DNA from: Neelides folsomi
Taxonomy: Eukaryota > Arthropoda > Collembola > Neelipleona > Neelidae
Direction of reading: 5' to 3'
DNA: 64,000 nt
Assembly (NCBI GenBank): GCA_034687125.1
Contig: JAQGBZ010000155.1
Span: 79,666 to 143,665, forward strand
In this document: positions 12,230-23,963 of the stretch, in pieces
How the letters are laid out: each line of letters starts with the position of its first letter
How positions within the stretch are numbered: position 1 is the stretch's first letter
Made by a program: the position numbers and the translations under genes
The notes under the pieces: model-generated
Told to the model about the DNA's origin: nothing
Database searches by the model: none
The model's input: the letters and a program-made list of their open reading frames with translations, nothing else

Positions 12230-12862
12230 AGTAGCACACAAGCACTAAAGGCACAATGGCTTTAAACAAAAAATAATTAACTTTAACAAATCGTCAACTT
12301 CTTATTTTAGGCCATTGAAAATACGAAACAGTTGTTTGTGTTCCAGACTACCATATTACGTATTGACGGGATAGGACATGCCGTGGTGTCGTATACAATG
12401 TATAATGTAAGTATACCGTATACTATACAAAATTTATATTTTCCTTCATTCCATTTTCCATATGGTAAATGAAAAGTCTTGAAAGAGCCCTCAATTGAGC
12501 AAATCCCCCTTCTACATCATAGATGTCAGATCAGGATGAGAATAGATATAGGTAAATCTCTCTTATTACTATATGTAACTTTGCTATAATATAGCTGCTG
12601 TATGCAGGCGTCGCATCATGTAATTTTAAACCTTTGCTTTGGAGATATTTTTCTGAGCATCGCATCGGAGACTCTCCGACGGAGAACATCATATGGAGAA
12701 TGTAAACAAATTATCTGTCTCTAATGGGCTCATTTAACTGATATTTGAGTCTCGAAAAACATGTCGACCACTTGGGTATGCGAATATAATATAGTGTACG
12801 AATGAAAGGTGTGGTAATTGGACAGGTAGATGATCTTGCGTCCTCTCTTTTAGTTCCCAGGG
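12230..12862. promoter_or_regulatory. divergent promoter region between SRP72 and Sin3
   Basis: The 633 bp separate the SRP72 start codon (minus) from the first Sin3 ATG (plus). A pyrimidine-rich acceptor, CTCTCTTTTAG, lies just before the Sin3 ATG (AG near 12851-12852). Part of this region is therefore probably an intron behind a non-coding Sin3 leader exon. I see no clear TATA box. Confidence 0.5.
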
Positions 12863-15800
12863 ATGTTCAACTTTGCGCATAGGGTGGAGGGTGGGATCGA
12901 GAGCGCGTTGTGGGGCAGTCGAATGGAGCCAGGGCTGACGCCACCATATGTAGGAGGGATCCTCCGAGACCCCCGCGAGGACGACCTACACTTCCGAGAG
13001 ATGAACATCCCGCCGCCGGTTTTGGGCTCTGGCCAGGCGGCCTCACATCCGCCCATCTATTCCCAGCCGCTCAACTTGGGGCCCTCGGTCGTGGACGGCG
13101 TCCCAGGAGGTCTTTCAGGACTCGCCGCCGTCTCTTCTGCATCGTCTCCTCACGGACCCATTGCCCTCCACTATGGAGGCCCGCCACCAGCTGCCAAGAC
13201 GGACCCGTCATACTCTCTCCCGCCTCCGCACATACAAGGGTCTTTATGTGGGAGCGGGGCGGAATCCGGGGACGAAACCGCGGCCCAACCACCAAATCTC
13301 GACTCTGCAACAATGCCCCCCGATCCCGCCTCGCACTCCGGGTCACAGTCGGAAAGACTCAAAGTTGAAGATGCCCTCAATTACCTCGATCAAGTGAAGT
13401 ATAAGTTTGGGAACCAGCCACAAGTTTACAATGATTTCCTGGACATTATGAAGGAGTTCAAATCCCAGTCTATTGACACACCTGGAGTTATCCAAAGAGT
13501 GTCACATCTTTTTCGAGGTCATCCTGAGCTCATTGTGGGATTCAACACCTTCCTTCCTCCCGGATACAAAATAGAGGTATTGGACAATTTCTTCGTTCTT
13601 TCAACTATTACCAAATCGACCTACATTTCCTTCCATATTTTAATCCTATTTTAATATATATATTTGAGCACAAGGATGTTTTAATAATTTTAACATTTGA
13701 AAATTGTTTAGGTTTCCTTAAGTATGATGGGTCAGGGTGGTGGATATGTTGTGACAACAGTTCAGACTGGCGTTCTCCCAGCTTCCCCTTCGAACCCCAA
13801 CGGATCATCAACGACATCGTCTGTTATTCATCAGAATGTAAGCGGGGTCGCAAGAACCACTCACGATTCAAGAACAATTTACTCCGAGACTACCTCGAAC
13901 GGTCGAAGTTCACCCCTTGCATCCACTGCAAGCCTCGCTGTCTCAAATAGTTTTGACGGAAGTCCGACTCCAGCCTTCACTCATTCCTTCTCGTCTCCTT
14001 TCGTTCAATCGGCGTTTCCATCTCTCCAAAGTCAGCCTGTGGAGTTCAACCACGCCATCAGCTACGTAAACAAAATCAAAAATCGATTCCAAGGACAGCC
14101 GGACAAATACAAACAGTTCCTCGAAATCCTTCATACGTATCAAAAAGAGCAGAGGAATGTGAAGGAAGGACTCCCGCCCTCGTCCAAACACCTCACAGAG
14201 CACGAGGTGTATTCCCAAGTGGCCAAGCTGTTCGAGAACCAAGAAGACCTCCTCCAGGAATTTGGGCAATTCCTCCCCGATGCTACGGCCCATGGCCCCC
14301 TCATCCAGCCAGAAAAAGAAGAGATAGTCGTGAAGAGAGAACCTGAAGGACCTGGGAAGAAGGTCAAGCTCACGAAGGAATATCCAGCCAAAGGGGCCCT
14401 TGTATCCAAACGACCATCTCTCGCCCCTCCTCCGCCCAAAAAGCCGAAGTTGAGTTCATTTAGGGACATTCCTCTCTCGGAGGCCGCCAAGTATGGGACC
14501 CTCAACGACTATGCTTTCTTCGACCGCGTAAGGGAATTGGTGAGGAATCCAGAGACCTATGATTCCTTCCTACGTTGCCTTCGACTCTATAATGAGGAAA
14601 TCGTATCTAGACAAGAGTTGGTCATGATCGTTGGTCCTTATTTAGTCAAGCACCCGGACCTTTATGCCTGGTTCAAAGACTTTTTGGGGGCTGGAGAAAC
14701 AACTGTGGGCTTCGAACCTGCTCAACCCATGACCCATAGACCTGACAAGCTCACGGACGACCATGCCATGGAGATTGGTGAGCACTTTGGAAAAAACTGT
14801 ACGTTGAGTCTAAAGGACCCCCCAATTTTTAACTATTAGTTGATAAGTACATGGGATGTGAATAAGCGTCCTTTTAGATTCAAACATTTAAACCTTGTGG
14901 TTTGTTCATGTAAGGAGCTAATTAATTATTTTATTTTTAAAGATTTCTCCACTTGCAAAAGACTCGGAGCGTCTTATTGTGCGCTTCCCAAAAACCACCC
15001 GCCGCCGTCTTGTGCCGGACGATCCCAACTTTGTAAAGAGGTTCTGAACGATGTTTGGGTTTCCTTTCCCACTTGGTCCGAAGATTCCACCTTCATCACA
15101 TCAAGGAAGACTCAATTTGAAGAATATATTTATCGTTGTGAAGATGAACGATTTGAGGTATTTTACATTTTGTTACATAAATTAAATACATTAAATATTA
15201 AATATTTCCATAAAAATGACTTGAGAAACATTTTTTTATTTAATGAGGAAAATTAGTAAATTATTATAGATTTTGAAATAAAACATATTTTGACTTATCT
15301 TTAGCTCGATGTAGTGATTGAAACCAATTCCTCCACGATTCGGGTACTGGAGGCCGTTGCCAAAAAGATGAGTCGAATGTCTCAAGAAGAAATGCAAAAT
15401 TATACCTTGGATGATTGTTTGGGAGGGAGTAGTCCTACCATTCATTCCCGAGCGGTTCGAAGACTATATGGAGAAAAATCGACCGATATTATTGAAGGAT
15501 TAAAACGACATCCCTGCATCGCAGTCCCTCTTGTTCTTCGCCGTCTTAAAGCAAAAGAGGAAGAATGGCGTGAGGCCCAGAAGGGTTTCAACAAAATCTG
15601 GAGAGAACAAGTAGAACGCTTTTATTTAAAGTCACTTGATCATCAGGGAATTACTTTTAAGCAAAGCGATGTTCGGGCATTGAGGTCCAAGTCTCTTATT
15701 AATGAAATTGAAACAATTTACGATGAGGTAAAAAAATTTTAAAAAATTCGCTTTACAATCAATGTTTAGTAAATAGCTTATTTAATTAAATATTAAATTA

Positions 15801-18800
15801 TTGAACTGGGATGATTCGAGTTATTTATTTCTTTATTTTAGCGTCAAGAACAGATGGAAAGAAATTATGTTCCAGGAAATCCTGCTCATCTCGTTCTTCC
15901 GTACAGAGACCGAGGAGTATTGGACGATGCTTGCAATCTTCTCCTGCATCATGTGAGGCGCCAGAGCACAATTGGAAAAGAAGATAAAAGAAGAGTCAAA
16001 CAACTTTTGAAACATTATTTGCCGGACTTTTTTCAACATAACCGAATGGAGCTATCAGACGATGAGGAGGATGGTAAGTATTTCTTTTTTATTATTATTA
16101 TTTCCCCATTTATCACTAACTCATCTTTCTCTCTCTCTGCTTCAAGTTTGGATGTTAAGATCCGACTATGATTTTGGTAACAATTTCAAGTCTTAATTAT
16201 CATCTTACTAAACGAATTCATGAACTGATTTATTCTCTTTTGCATAAAGATTTGTTAATTGAAATTGGATATTCTTTAGGATCTCTGGACGAAGATGAGA
16301 AGAGCGGAAGTGAAGAGAAAGTGAAAGAAGTTCGACCAAAGATCGGGCGTAAACGAGCGAAAGGGGACGATGATGGGAGCGAAGAACCTGAAAAGCCCGA
16401 ATTCTCTGAATCAAGGCGATCCATTGCAAAGCGAGAATTAAAACAGCAAATTTCTGAAAAAGTTCGAGACTTTGCCGCAGATATTGAAAACATCCCACCA
16501 CAAGAACTCTCTTCACTCAAAGAAAGTGGAGAAATGGGAGAATATGACGAATCCTCCAATTTTATTTCACGCCCAAGACTAATTCAAATTCCGAACGCGG
16601 ATGAGGTATCTGTATTCACACAAGTATTAAGATTTAATTGAAGTTTATTTTCATAATTATTAAACTACAGAATTGAGTTGATTGGAAATATTTTGAAGGG
16701 TATAGCTTTAAATAAATATTTTAAATTGCAGGATGAGTCCTATACTTTGTACTTTGCAAATAATTGTTGGTATGTTTTCTTCCGTCTACATCAAATCCTC
16801 TGTGATCGACTGTCAAAGATGTTCGACACTGCCCAGTCGCTTCTGATCGATGAGACAATGAGTCGGGACAGCGGAATGGTCGGACCTTCGCCAGCTGTCA
16901 CGCTCCGTCTCAAGCCAAGAAGTAAATAACATTTATTTGTCCGAGCATTGAATATAATTTAATTTGTCTAATCAGTAATCGGTTTATTAGATGAAATCCC
17001 CATTCAAGAGTATTATCAAACGTTCCTCGAGATGGTGAAAAATTTACTGGATGGAAATATCGAACCTACGGTATACGAAGATAATTTGAGGGAAATGTTT
17101 GGCATCCATGCATATATTGCATACACAATGGACAAAGTTGTAACTAACGCCGTGAGACAGGTGAGTTAAATTTATGTCATATAAAATTTTAAATAAGAAA
17201 AAAACTCAATATACTAAATTTTACTAAATAATCATATGATCAATCTTTAGCTTCAAGCAATGGTGACCGATGAAACTTGTATGTTGGCTTTGGAAATGTT
17301 CCATCAAGCTGAGAAGCGAAATGGAACAGGTGGGCTTTGCCTAACTCAAGCACAAAGAATAAATGCGGAGATCTCTTACCAAAAACGGGCAGAAAGGGCT
17401 TTTGCTGAAGAGAATTGTGTTAAAGTTATCATTGTAAGAATATTATTATCTATTCTATAAAATAGCATAATACATATTTTTGAGGGAATTATTGAAATTA
17501 AACTAAGAAAATGTAATTATTGTGGTTATGTTTAATAGTTTAAGAAAGAATGCCGGATGACTATGGAACTTCTCGAAAGCGAGCCGAGAAGCCCAGGACA
17601 AATTGAAGAGCGTGTGAAATGGGCTAAATATGTTGAGAAATTTGCTAAGTCTCCCGAACCCGCTGAATATACAAAACCCCATCGAGTTCTTCTTCCTAGG
17701 AATATCAGAAAATGGAAAAATACAAGAGAGAAAGCATATAGAAAGGATGATAGCAACGTAGAGAATATTAAAAACACATCACAAGAAGGATCAATACCTC
17801 AACCTAGAAGGATTTTATCACCGTGAGTATAATTTCAATTACAATTACAATATTTGACTATTCATTATTCATTTGGGACCCTGGGTAATAGGGGATAATT
17901 GATATCTACCATCATTAAGGATAAGGATGCTCATCCTTCACAAGGATCAAAAATGAAGGGTTGACGTTAAGAAGTTTGTAGGATAGGGTCTCCTCCTTTG
18001 AATGAGCCCTTCAAGTAGGAGAAGAAAGGGAAGGCAAAATTCCTACCACAATCAGAGAAATCCTCCCAAACACCATTTTCCCTTATTATAGAGAGAATTA
18101 ATAATAAAACGAGGATAAGGAGACCCTTATGAGGGTAGATGTAAATTCCCTATTAAGTTGAGAGAATTTACTTCCACTCCTCTTATGAGAAAAAGGTTAT
18201 AGATTGAGCTTGCGCAGAAATGAGGTGATGAGAGAAGGGTCATTTTAGTTATATGTCGTATGTCAGAAAAATTGTATGCTAATCTTCAGCTTCCTCTCAC
18301 CAAATTTTCAATGTTTCCTCATACCCTTTCCTCGTTCCATTTACCCAGACTTTTTCTCTCAATTTCCCCTGCACGCATTGTGGACTCCATTTTGGTTCTC
18401 TCAAGGCATGGGAGAGAAAGTGACTTCACTGAACTTTATTACCCAGGGTCCCTATTTATGTATATAATAATTTATATAATAATTTGTATGAAATATTTTT
18501 TGATTGATTTTTTTAATTTGATTTGCATTATTTAAAATAATTATAAGTATTATGCTTAGGTTCGATTGGATTGGGATTTTAATTGAAATGTAATGTACTA
18601 CTTAATTCTTTTTCTTTGTATGCTAGAAGAGCTAAATCTAATATCACAACTTGCAATGGTCCCGGTTGTAATATTTGTTATCAGGCAGAACAATCTTGGG
18701 GGATCAGAGGTAGTAGGAGACTTAGGCTGGAGACTCGCTTTTGGACGAAAGAGATGATGATGGATTCCTACTAATACGACGCTGGAGGATCGTTGCGGTT

Positions 18801-20298
18801 ACGGGGATGGTGGGATCCTTCATCGTCGACATCCCTTTAAATTTATATTTTTTATCCCTTAAATTATGTATATGTAACTTTTTTATATTTGGGCTATATA
18901 TTTTGTTATTAATTTTTGTATTACTTTGAAGCCCATTATTTCATATTCATATTTGTGATATTTCCTTTATCGAATTTAAGTCATTACTTTGATAATATAT
19001 TATAATATATTTATAATATACTATACATATATATAACTGATCATGTAGCAGTCTAACAAGACTAAAATGTTTATTTATTTTCAACTACTATTTTATAAAG
19101 ATTTATTTTTTGTATTATAATTTTAACGATTTTTATTTTTAAGATTAGTTATATTATTTAAAAATCGTTTGTAATTTTGTTCTCTGCGATATTTTTTATT
19201 TAATAATTTTATTATTGTATTATAATTTGTTCGGTTGAGGATTATTATGAATGACTTACGACAAATGAAATAGTGGAGTATGAAATTGTTTGTTTGTTCT
19301 TTATTTCCATATTTACTATACGCTTGCATTCTTTTAACTATTTTTTAAATTATTGTATCTATCTAAATGCACTTGCAATAATTTGGATTGCTAATATGGC
19401 CTTTTAGAGCTTACAATTAGCTTTAATATTAGATCTGTATGAATTGAATTAGAGTGTTTGCAAAATGTACTGTAATACTTGTATGTATTTTGGGGGATTT
19501 ATTTATTTATATTATTAAAACAGGTAAGTAATATTTAGAGTGGACCGAGTGTGAATAATTTGCCGAATAAATTATAATCTAGCCAAATACAAATTAGTAA
19601 GCAAATTATTCGAATTTACTCGGGTAGAAATCTTAACTATCGGGTCCATCTCTAAATATTTTTGTACAGAGCGATTTGTAATTTGTCGCGTTATTTATAT
19701 TTACAGTGGAAATTTAGCACTGTAATAATCAACGCCGTAAATTACCACCAATTACCATTACTCTGTATATTTACATTTATTTCCCGGGGATGTGGAGAAG
19801 ATCATCTCGTTTTGATAATGAAGTTACATTTGATTTAAACAGAAGTAATACGGAAGATGAAAAGGGGCTCGAAATGCCCGATTCCTCTAGACTCTATATC
19901 GAGGAGAATCTTCAATGTCGATTTAACCCCAATTCCTACAAGATGATCTTTGTCGTCCACAGTGAAAATGTGATTTATCTAAAAGGGGCATTAAAAAGAG
20001 CTCGAGAGGTAAGGGATCATTTGAATCATCGCAATATATATTTTAACGTTTCTCTTCTCTTTAGACTCATACGGAAGTTAGTAAGCGTTTAGGTGACGCT
20101 TTCGGTCGCTGGCATCAAAATTGGATTGAAGACAACGTAAGTGAAGATCAGATAACAAGGTGTGAGGACTGGTTCCTCTCGGTCAAAAACTCTGTAACGA
20201 AGCTCGTCTGTAATAATGACCTGAACAAAGCCCCTTACCGCCCTGTCAATCGTTACGTCGTTGTGTCGAACACGAGGGCTCCACGGACCCATGAGTAA
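12863..20298 (+). CDS. Sin3A: Sin3 transcriptional corepressor (paired amphipathic helix protein)
   Basis: Twelve exons: 12863-13576, 13712-14777, 14943-15157, 15305-15727, 15842-16073, 16280-16605, 16732-16921, 16991-17160, 17251-17433, 17539-17822, 19843-20008 and 20065-20298. They join in phase to about 1400 residues (human SIN3A 1273). PAH1 starts near residue 166 ([18 protein letters not shown]), PAH2 near 350 ([18 protein letters not shown]) and PAH3 near 499. The conserved HDAC-interacting region follows ([50 protein letters not shown]). The C-terminal domain ends with [13 protein letters not shown] and [17 protein letters not shown]. Sin3 is the scaffold of the Rpd3/HDAC1 corepressor complex. 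The 2-kb intron before the last two exons carries a MITE. The far-separated last exons were placed by phase and homology. Confidence 0.95.
17875..18452. mobile_element. MITE-like inverted-repeat element inside a Sin3 intron
   Basis: The 16-bp sequence GGGACCCTGGGTAATA at 17875-17890 has its perfect reverse complement at 18437-18452. The 578 bp between them hold no transposase frame. The flanks (TCATTT on the left, TATTTA on the right) do not give an unambiguous target duplication, so the superfamily is unassigned. The element lies within the intron 17823-19842. Confidence 0.7.
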
Positions 20299-22177
20299 TT
20301 TACTCAAATATTTAAAATCTTTATGTTCGTGATTCCTTTGCACGTTCCTATGACACACAGACTCGCTCTGCTCGATCGATAATTCTGAATGTTTTGGAAA
20401 TTATTTTTCAATTAATTAACCATTCTTGAATGGAAAATTTTGCGAATTATAAAAATTCTTAATATTGATCCTTGAGATCGAGGGCCATGAGGAGTCGAAT
20501 GTTCGACTTAGAGGCAAGACGGGAAAAAATTCTTTTGTAAATAAGAATCTTCTACTCACATTAACCCACTCAGTTGATTGAAGTGAAAAGATATTATATA
20601 AATTATACAAAATTTCTCTTTTGCTTTATAAATACCCAACAAGCGTAATATTACTATATATATGAAAAATCTTTATTACCGTTATATATTTTAACCTGTT
20701 TATCTTTTTATCTATTAATTGGTATATTCTATTCCATTTTATTAACTGTGAAGCCTTTTTTGTTATTTATTTTTCATTTCCGGACTGAAAGTGTTGTGTT
20801 AAACGAGAGGATGATGATGAAATACATTAGGGAAAAGTTCCCACGACCCACCTAATATCCGGGGAAAGTCATTAAATACGCACAATTTTAATCGATTGTC
20901 ACTTTGTCATATGTTTAAAGATAATTACTTTAATTTTGACGACTAACTGGGGGAGTTTATTAAATTGATATAACAGCGAATTATAAACCGAAATGGGCAA
21001 ACCATTGTAAGTAAACGACAGCTGACTCTTTGAGAAGGCCTGAGTTTTAATTCTGGTAAAGCTAGATGGATTGGATGAACTTTTACACCCATGTTGTCCA
21101 GAACCTGCAGATCTTACTCCATTTAACTTTTTTGTTTAGGAGTTATGTTATGAATGATGTTTATTCCAAATGTCAATCATTTATTGGTGAGTTGAAGGTC
21201 ACCTACCAAGGTTCAAGTATTCCCAGTTGTAATCTGGAAAATACTTGGGAAGATATTGAGGGACGATTGCGGCAATGCATCGAAGCCAACGGAGCTCAAA
21301 TGACAAATTAAAGTTTATAACTAAAGATGTATAAAAGAAAGATACCATCTGATATACCTGTAAAAAATTATTTAAAATCTAAAAATTTCTAATTGATGGC
21401 AAATAGTGCGTACTTGGTGACTCTCCCTGTATCAGTATATGTATAACTTACAACGTATGTAGGTATATACATCTCTCTGCTTTTGTCCATCTTTTAAAAT
21501 TTAATTAAAATATAATATTTATATCTATAATTTCTTTCTCTACCTATTGTTAGTTAGTAGAGCGGGATCACATTTAACTTCGCCTTCTCTGATAGCATTA
21601 TACAATATAAGGATAATATAACAAATATTTAATGAAGAAATTACATGTAAAAATTGAGTTGACTAATTAAATGTACTTAAGTGTATCTTAATGGTCTTAT
21701 ACCTACTTTTAGTTAGTAATTAGACCTTATTCATGGTTTGAGAAATAAAACAACATTTTGCGAGTGTGGCTGTGAGAGCGAGTGACTATATGTCTGCTTG
21801 ATCTGTATTTGTGAATTTGAATTATATATCCGTTTAATTTATATTTAATAAATGAGAGTTGATATGAAATATTCGTTATTAAATTTCCTTAGGACATGGG
21901 AGGATGATATGAAATATCATTTTGCATATACTTGACATTGATATTATTTACCAATTGAATAATAAATATTTACCTTTATAATAAAACGTATTCTGACGTG
22001 AGTTACATTTTTGTAGGTTCTCGTTTTTCTCAAGTTCCTCGCGGGCAAGGAAAGGACTAAACGAAGGGAGGAGAGAGACGGAGGGAAAATGAATAAAAAG
22101 CACAGGTTGTTGTTGGGGAGCTGATGTGGGCAATTTCCTTGGCATTGCTGATCAAGTCTCATTGGCAATCCCGTGTC
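20299..22177. other. intergenic region between Sin3 and RPE
   Basis: Apart from the mariner transposase remnant at about 21060-21311 I see no coding signal. A splice acceptor (TTTTTGTAG near 22009-22017) lies about 160 bp before the RPE ATG and suggests a spliced RPE leader. Confidence 0.6.
21060..21311 (+). pseudogene. mariner-family transposase C-terminal remnant
   Basis: One frame reads PEPADLTPFNFFV and then a TAG stop. It resembles the SPDLTPCDFFLWG signature of mariner-family DDE/D transposases. The neighbouring frame continues with SYVMNDVYSKC and ends DIEGRLRQCIEANGAQMTN, like the usual RRLRxCIxAxGGH terminus. The two parts sit in different frames with a stop between them, so this is a dead fragment. 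The N-terminal and most catalytic sequence is missing, and I did not find terminal repeats. Confidence 0.65.
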
Positions 22178-23838
22178 ATGTCATCACTCAGTTGTAAAAT
22201 TGGGCCATCCATCCTCAACGCCGATCTTTCTCGGCTGGATGAGGAGGCCATGAAGTTGATTGAAAGCGGGGCCGACTATCTTCATCTGGATGTCATGGAC
22301 GGTCATTTCGTACCCAACATTACCTTCGGACATCCAGTGGTGAAATGCCTGAGGACGAGGATTCCAGAAACCTTCTTCGATGTCCACATGATGGTCGAAA
22401 GTCCAGAGCGGGTTATTTATTTTTTTTAATTTCATCAAAAGAACTATTTAAATTTTATTGGGAAATTTTAATTAAAACAGTTGGTTTGGATTACAAAAAA
22501 AAATAAATTAATACTGTAAATTATTTATACAGCCTTAATATTTTTTTATTTAAAGTGGATTGATGCAATGGCCGATGCTGGAGCTACTCAATATACATTT
22601 CATTTGGAAACGACTCGCGATGTCCCCGGACTTTGCCGACAAATCAGAGAAGTTGGAATGAAGGTTGGGATTGCGCTTAAACCTGGGACTTCTGTTCAAG
22701 AACTTCTTCCGCACATTGAGTATGCCGACATGGTTCTCATTATGACTGTCGAACCGGGATTTGGTGGTCAACCATTCATGTCGGATATGCTTTCAAAAGT
22801 GGAGTTGCTTCGGAACATGTTTCCTGACATGGATATTGAAGTCGACGGTGGAGTTGGACTTGGAAATATCCATTCTTGTGCTGACGTAATTTATGAATTT
22901 TAATTTGTCTCATAAATATCAATTTAATTGTATTTTTAAATAATGTAGGTATATGCCTATGTAATTAGTAAACTATATTTATATATAATTAGAAGACTTG
23001 GCGCATATCGGTGACTCGATATGACGCATTAATTCCGGTGGTTCTCTTGATAGTTTATAACCTTTAAGTAAATGGTTTTTAATGGTGATACCAACATCAA
23101 GTAAACCATCTAATTTCTACCAAAGACGACTCCCTCATTTATTGGGTGGTTAAAAATTATCTGAATTCTTTTTTACGACCAGCTCGGCTACGAGAAGCCG
23201 CTAGCCGGCTAGCGGCTTCTCAATATGGTCTATTCTATAATATGCCATCTTGCGAAGCCTTTTCTTGCAATTAAATATTTTGTCTTAATTGTACAATTTA
23301 TATTTTAATCATATTTATGACCATATAGATCTGCGAACTACAAAAATATCAGTTAGCCCAGGATAAATAATACTAGGCGCCAGTTTAGTAATTCACGCTT
23401 CATTATACCAGACTAATTTTTCTTTTCCGATTTAATTTGTTTAATTTATTTTGGATGCGATATAAGTTACCTAATGTAGTTACACAAGATCACATCTCAT
23501 ATTATGTAATCTCGAAATACTCCTTTTAAATTACATAATCTTAAAATTTTAGTCAATTTATTTTTAATTATAGCTAATTTTTATTAGTAAGGACAATTAG
23601 CTAAAACAAGGACCACTGTAAAATATATTTTATAATATTAGTTTAATATGTTAAATTGCTACTTTTACTATATTAGTAAATTAGATATTATATTAAAATA
23701 TAAATTTTATTGTAGGCGGGTGCGAATATGATTGTGTCTGGAACAGCGATCATACAACACGAGAACCCCAGCTATGTCATTTCCACCATGAGGGAAACGG
23801 TCTACAATGCCCTCCATAAGATTCGGATCGAGAGATGA
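22178..23838 (+). CDS. RPE: ribulose-phosphate 3-epimerase
   Basis: Exons 22178-22411, 22556-22885 and 23716-23838 join in phase 0 to 228 residues, the same length as the human enzyme. The TIM-barrel signatures are all present: [15 protein letters not shown] at the N-terminus, [16 protein letters not shown] (metal-binding His and catalytic Asp), [30 protein letters not shown] with the second catalytic Asp, and [12 protein letters not shown]. It interconverts ribulose-5-phosphate and xylulose-5-phosphate in the pentose phosphate pathway. An in-frame ATG at 22124 would add 18 residues; 22178 fits the family better. Intron 2 holds a perfect 30-bp palindrome. The poly(A) signal AATAAA lies at 23845-23850, and a JIP1 gene follows on the same strand. 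Confidence 0.96.
23192..23221. repeat. perfect 30-bp palindrome in an RPE intron
   Basis: The half-site GAGAAGCCGCTAGCC is followed immediately by its exact reverse complement, with no spacer. At 60% GC it stands out from a very AT-rich intron. It would form a 15-bp hairpin in RNA or a cruciform in DNA. Confidence 0.95.
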
Positions 23839-23844
23839 ATAGGA

Positions 23845-23850
23845 AATAAA
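23845..23850 (+). terminator. poly(A) signal of RPE
   Basis: AATAAA starts seven bases after the RPE stop codon and 114 bp before the JIP1 ATG. Confidence 0.7.
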
Positions 23851-23963
23851 GATTCGTTTTGTTGATTGCCAAGGAGAAACCGTCGTTTCTTTCATTCTTT
23901 GAAAGTAGGATCGATCGAGGTTCCCCCCCTTTGCGCACCTTCTTTTCTCCCTCGTTCCCGAAA

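Noticed and set aside
12910-13368. 152-codon frame overlapping Sin3 exon 1
   Set aside because: Shadow of the GC-rich Sin3 N-terminal exon. The Sin3 frame runs directly into PAH1.
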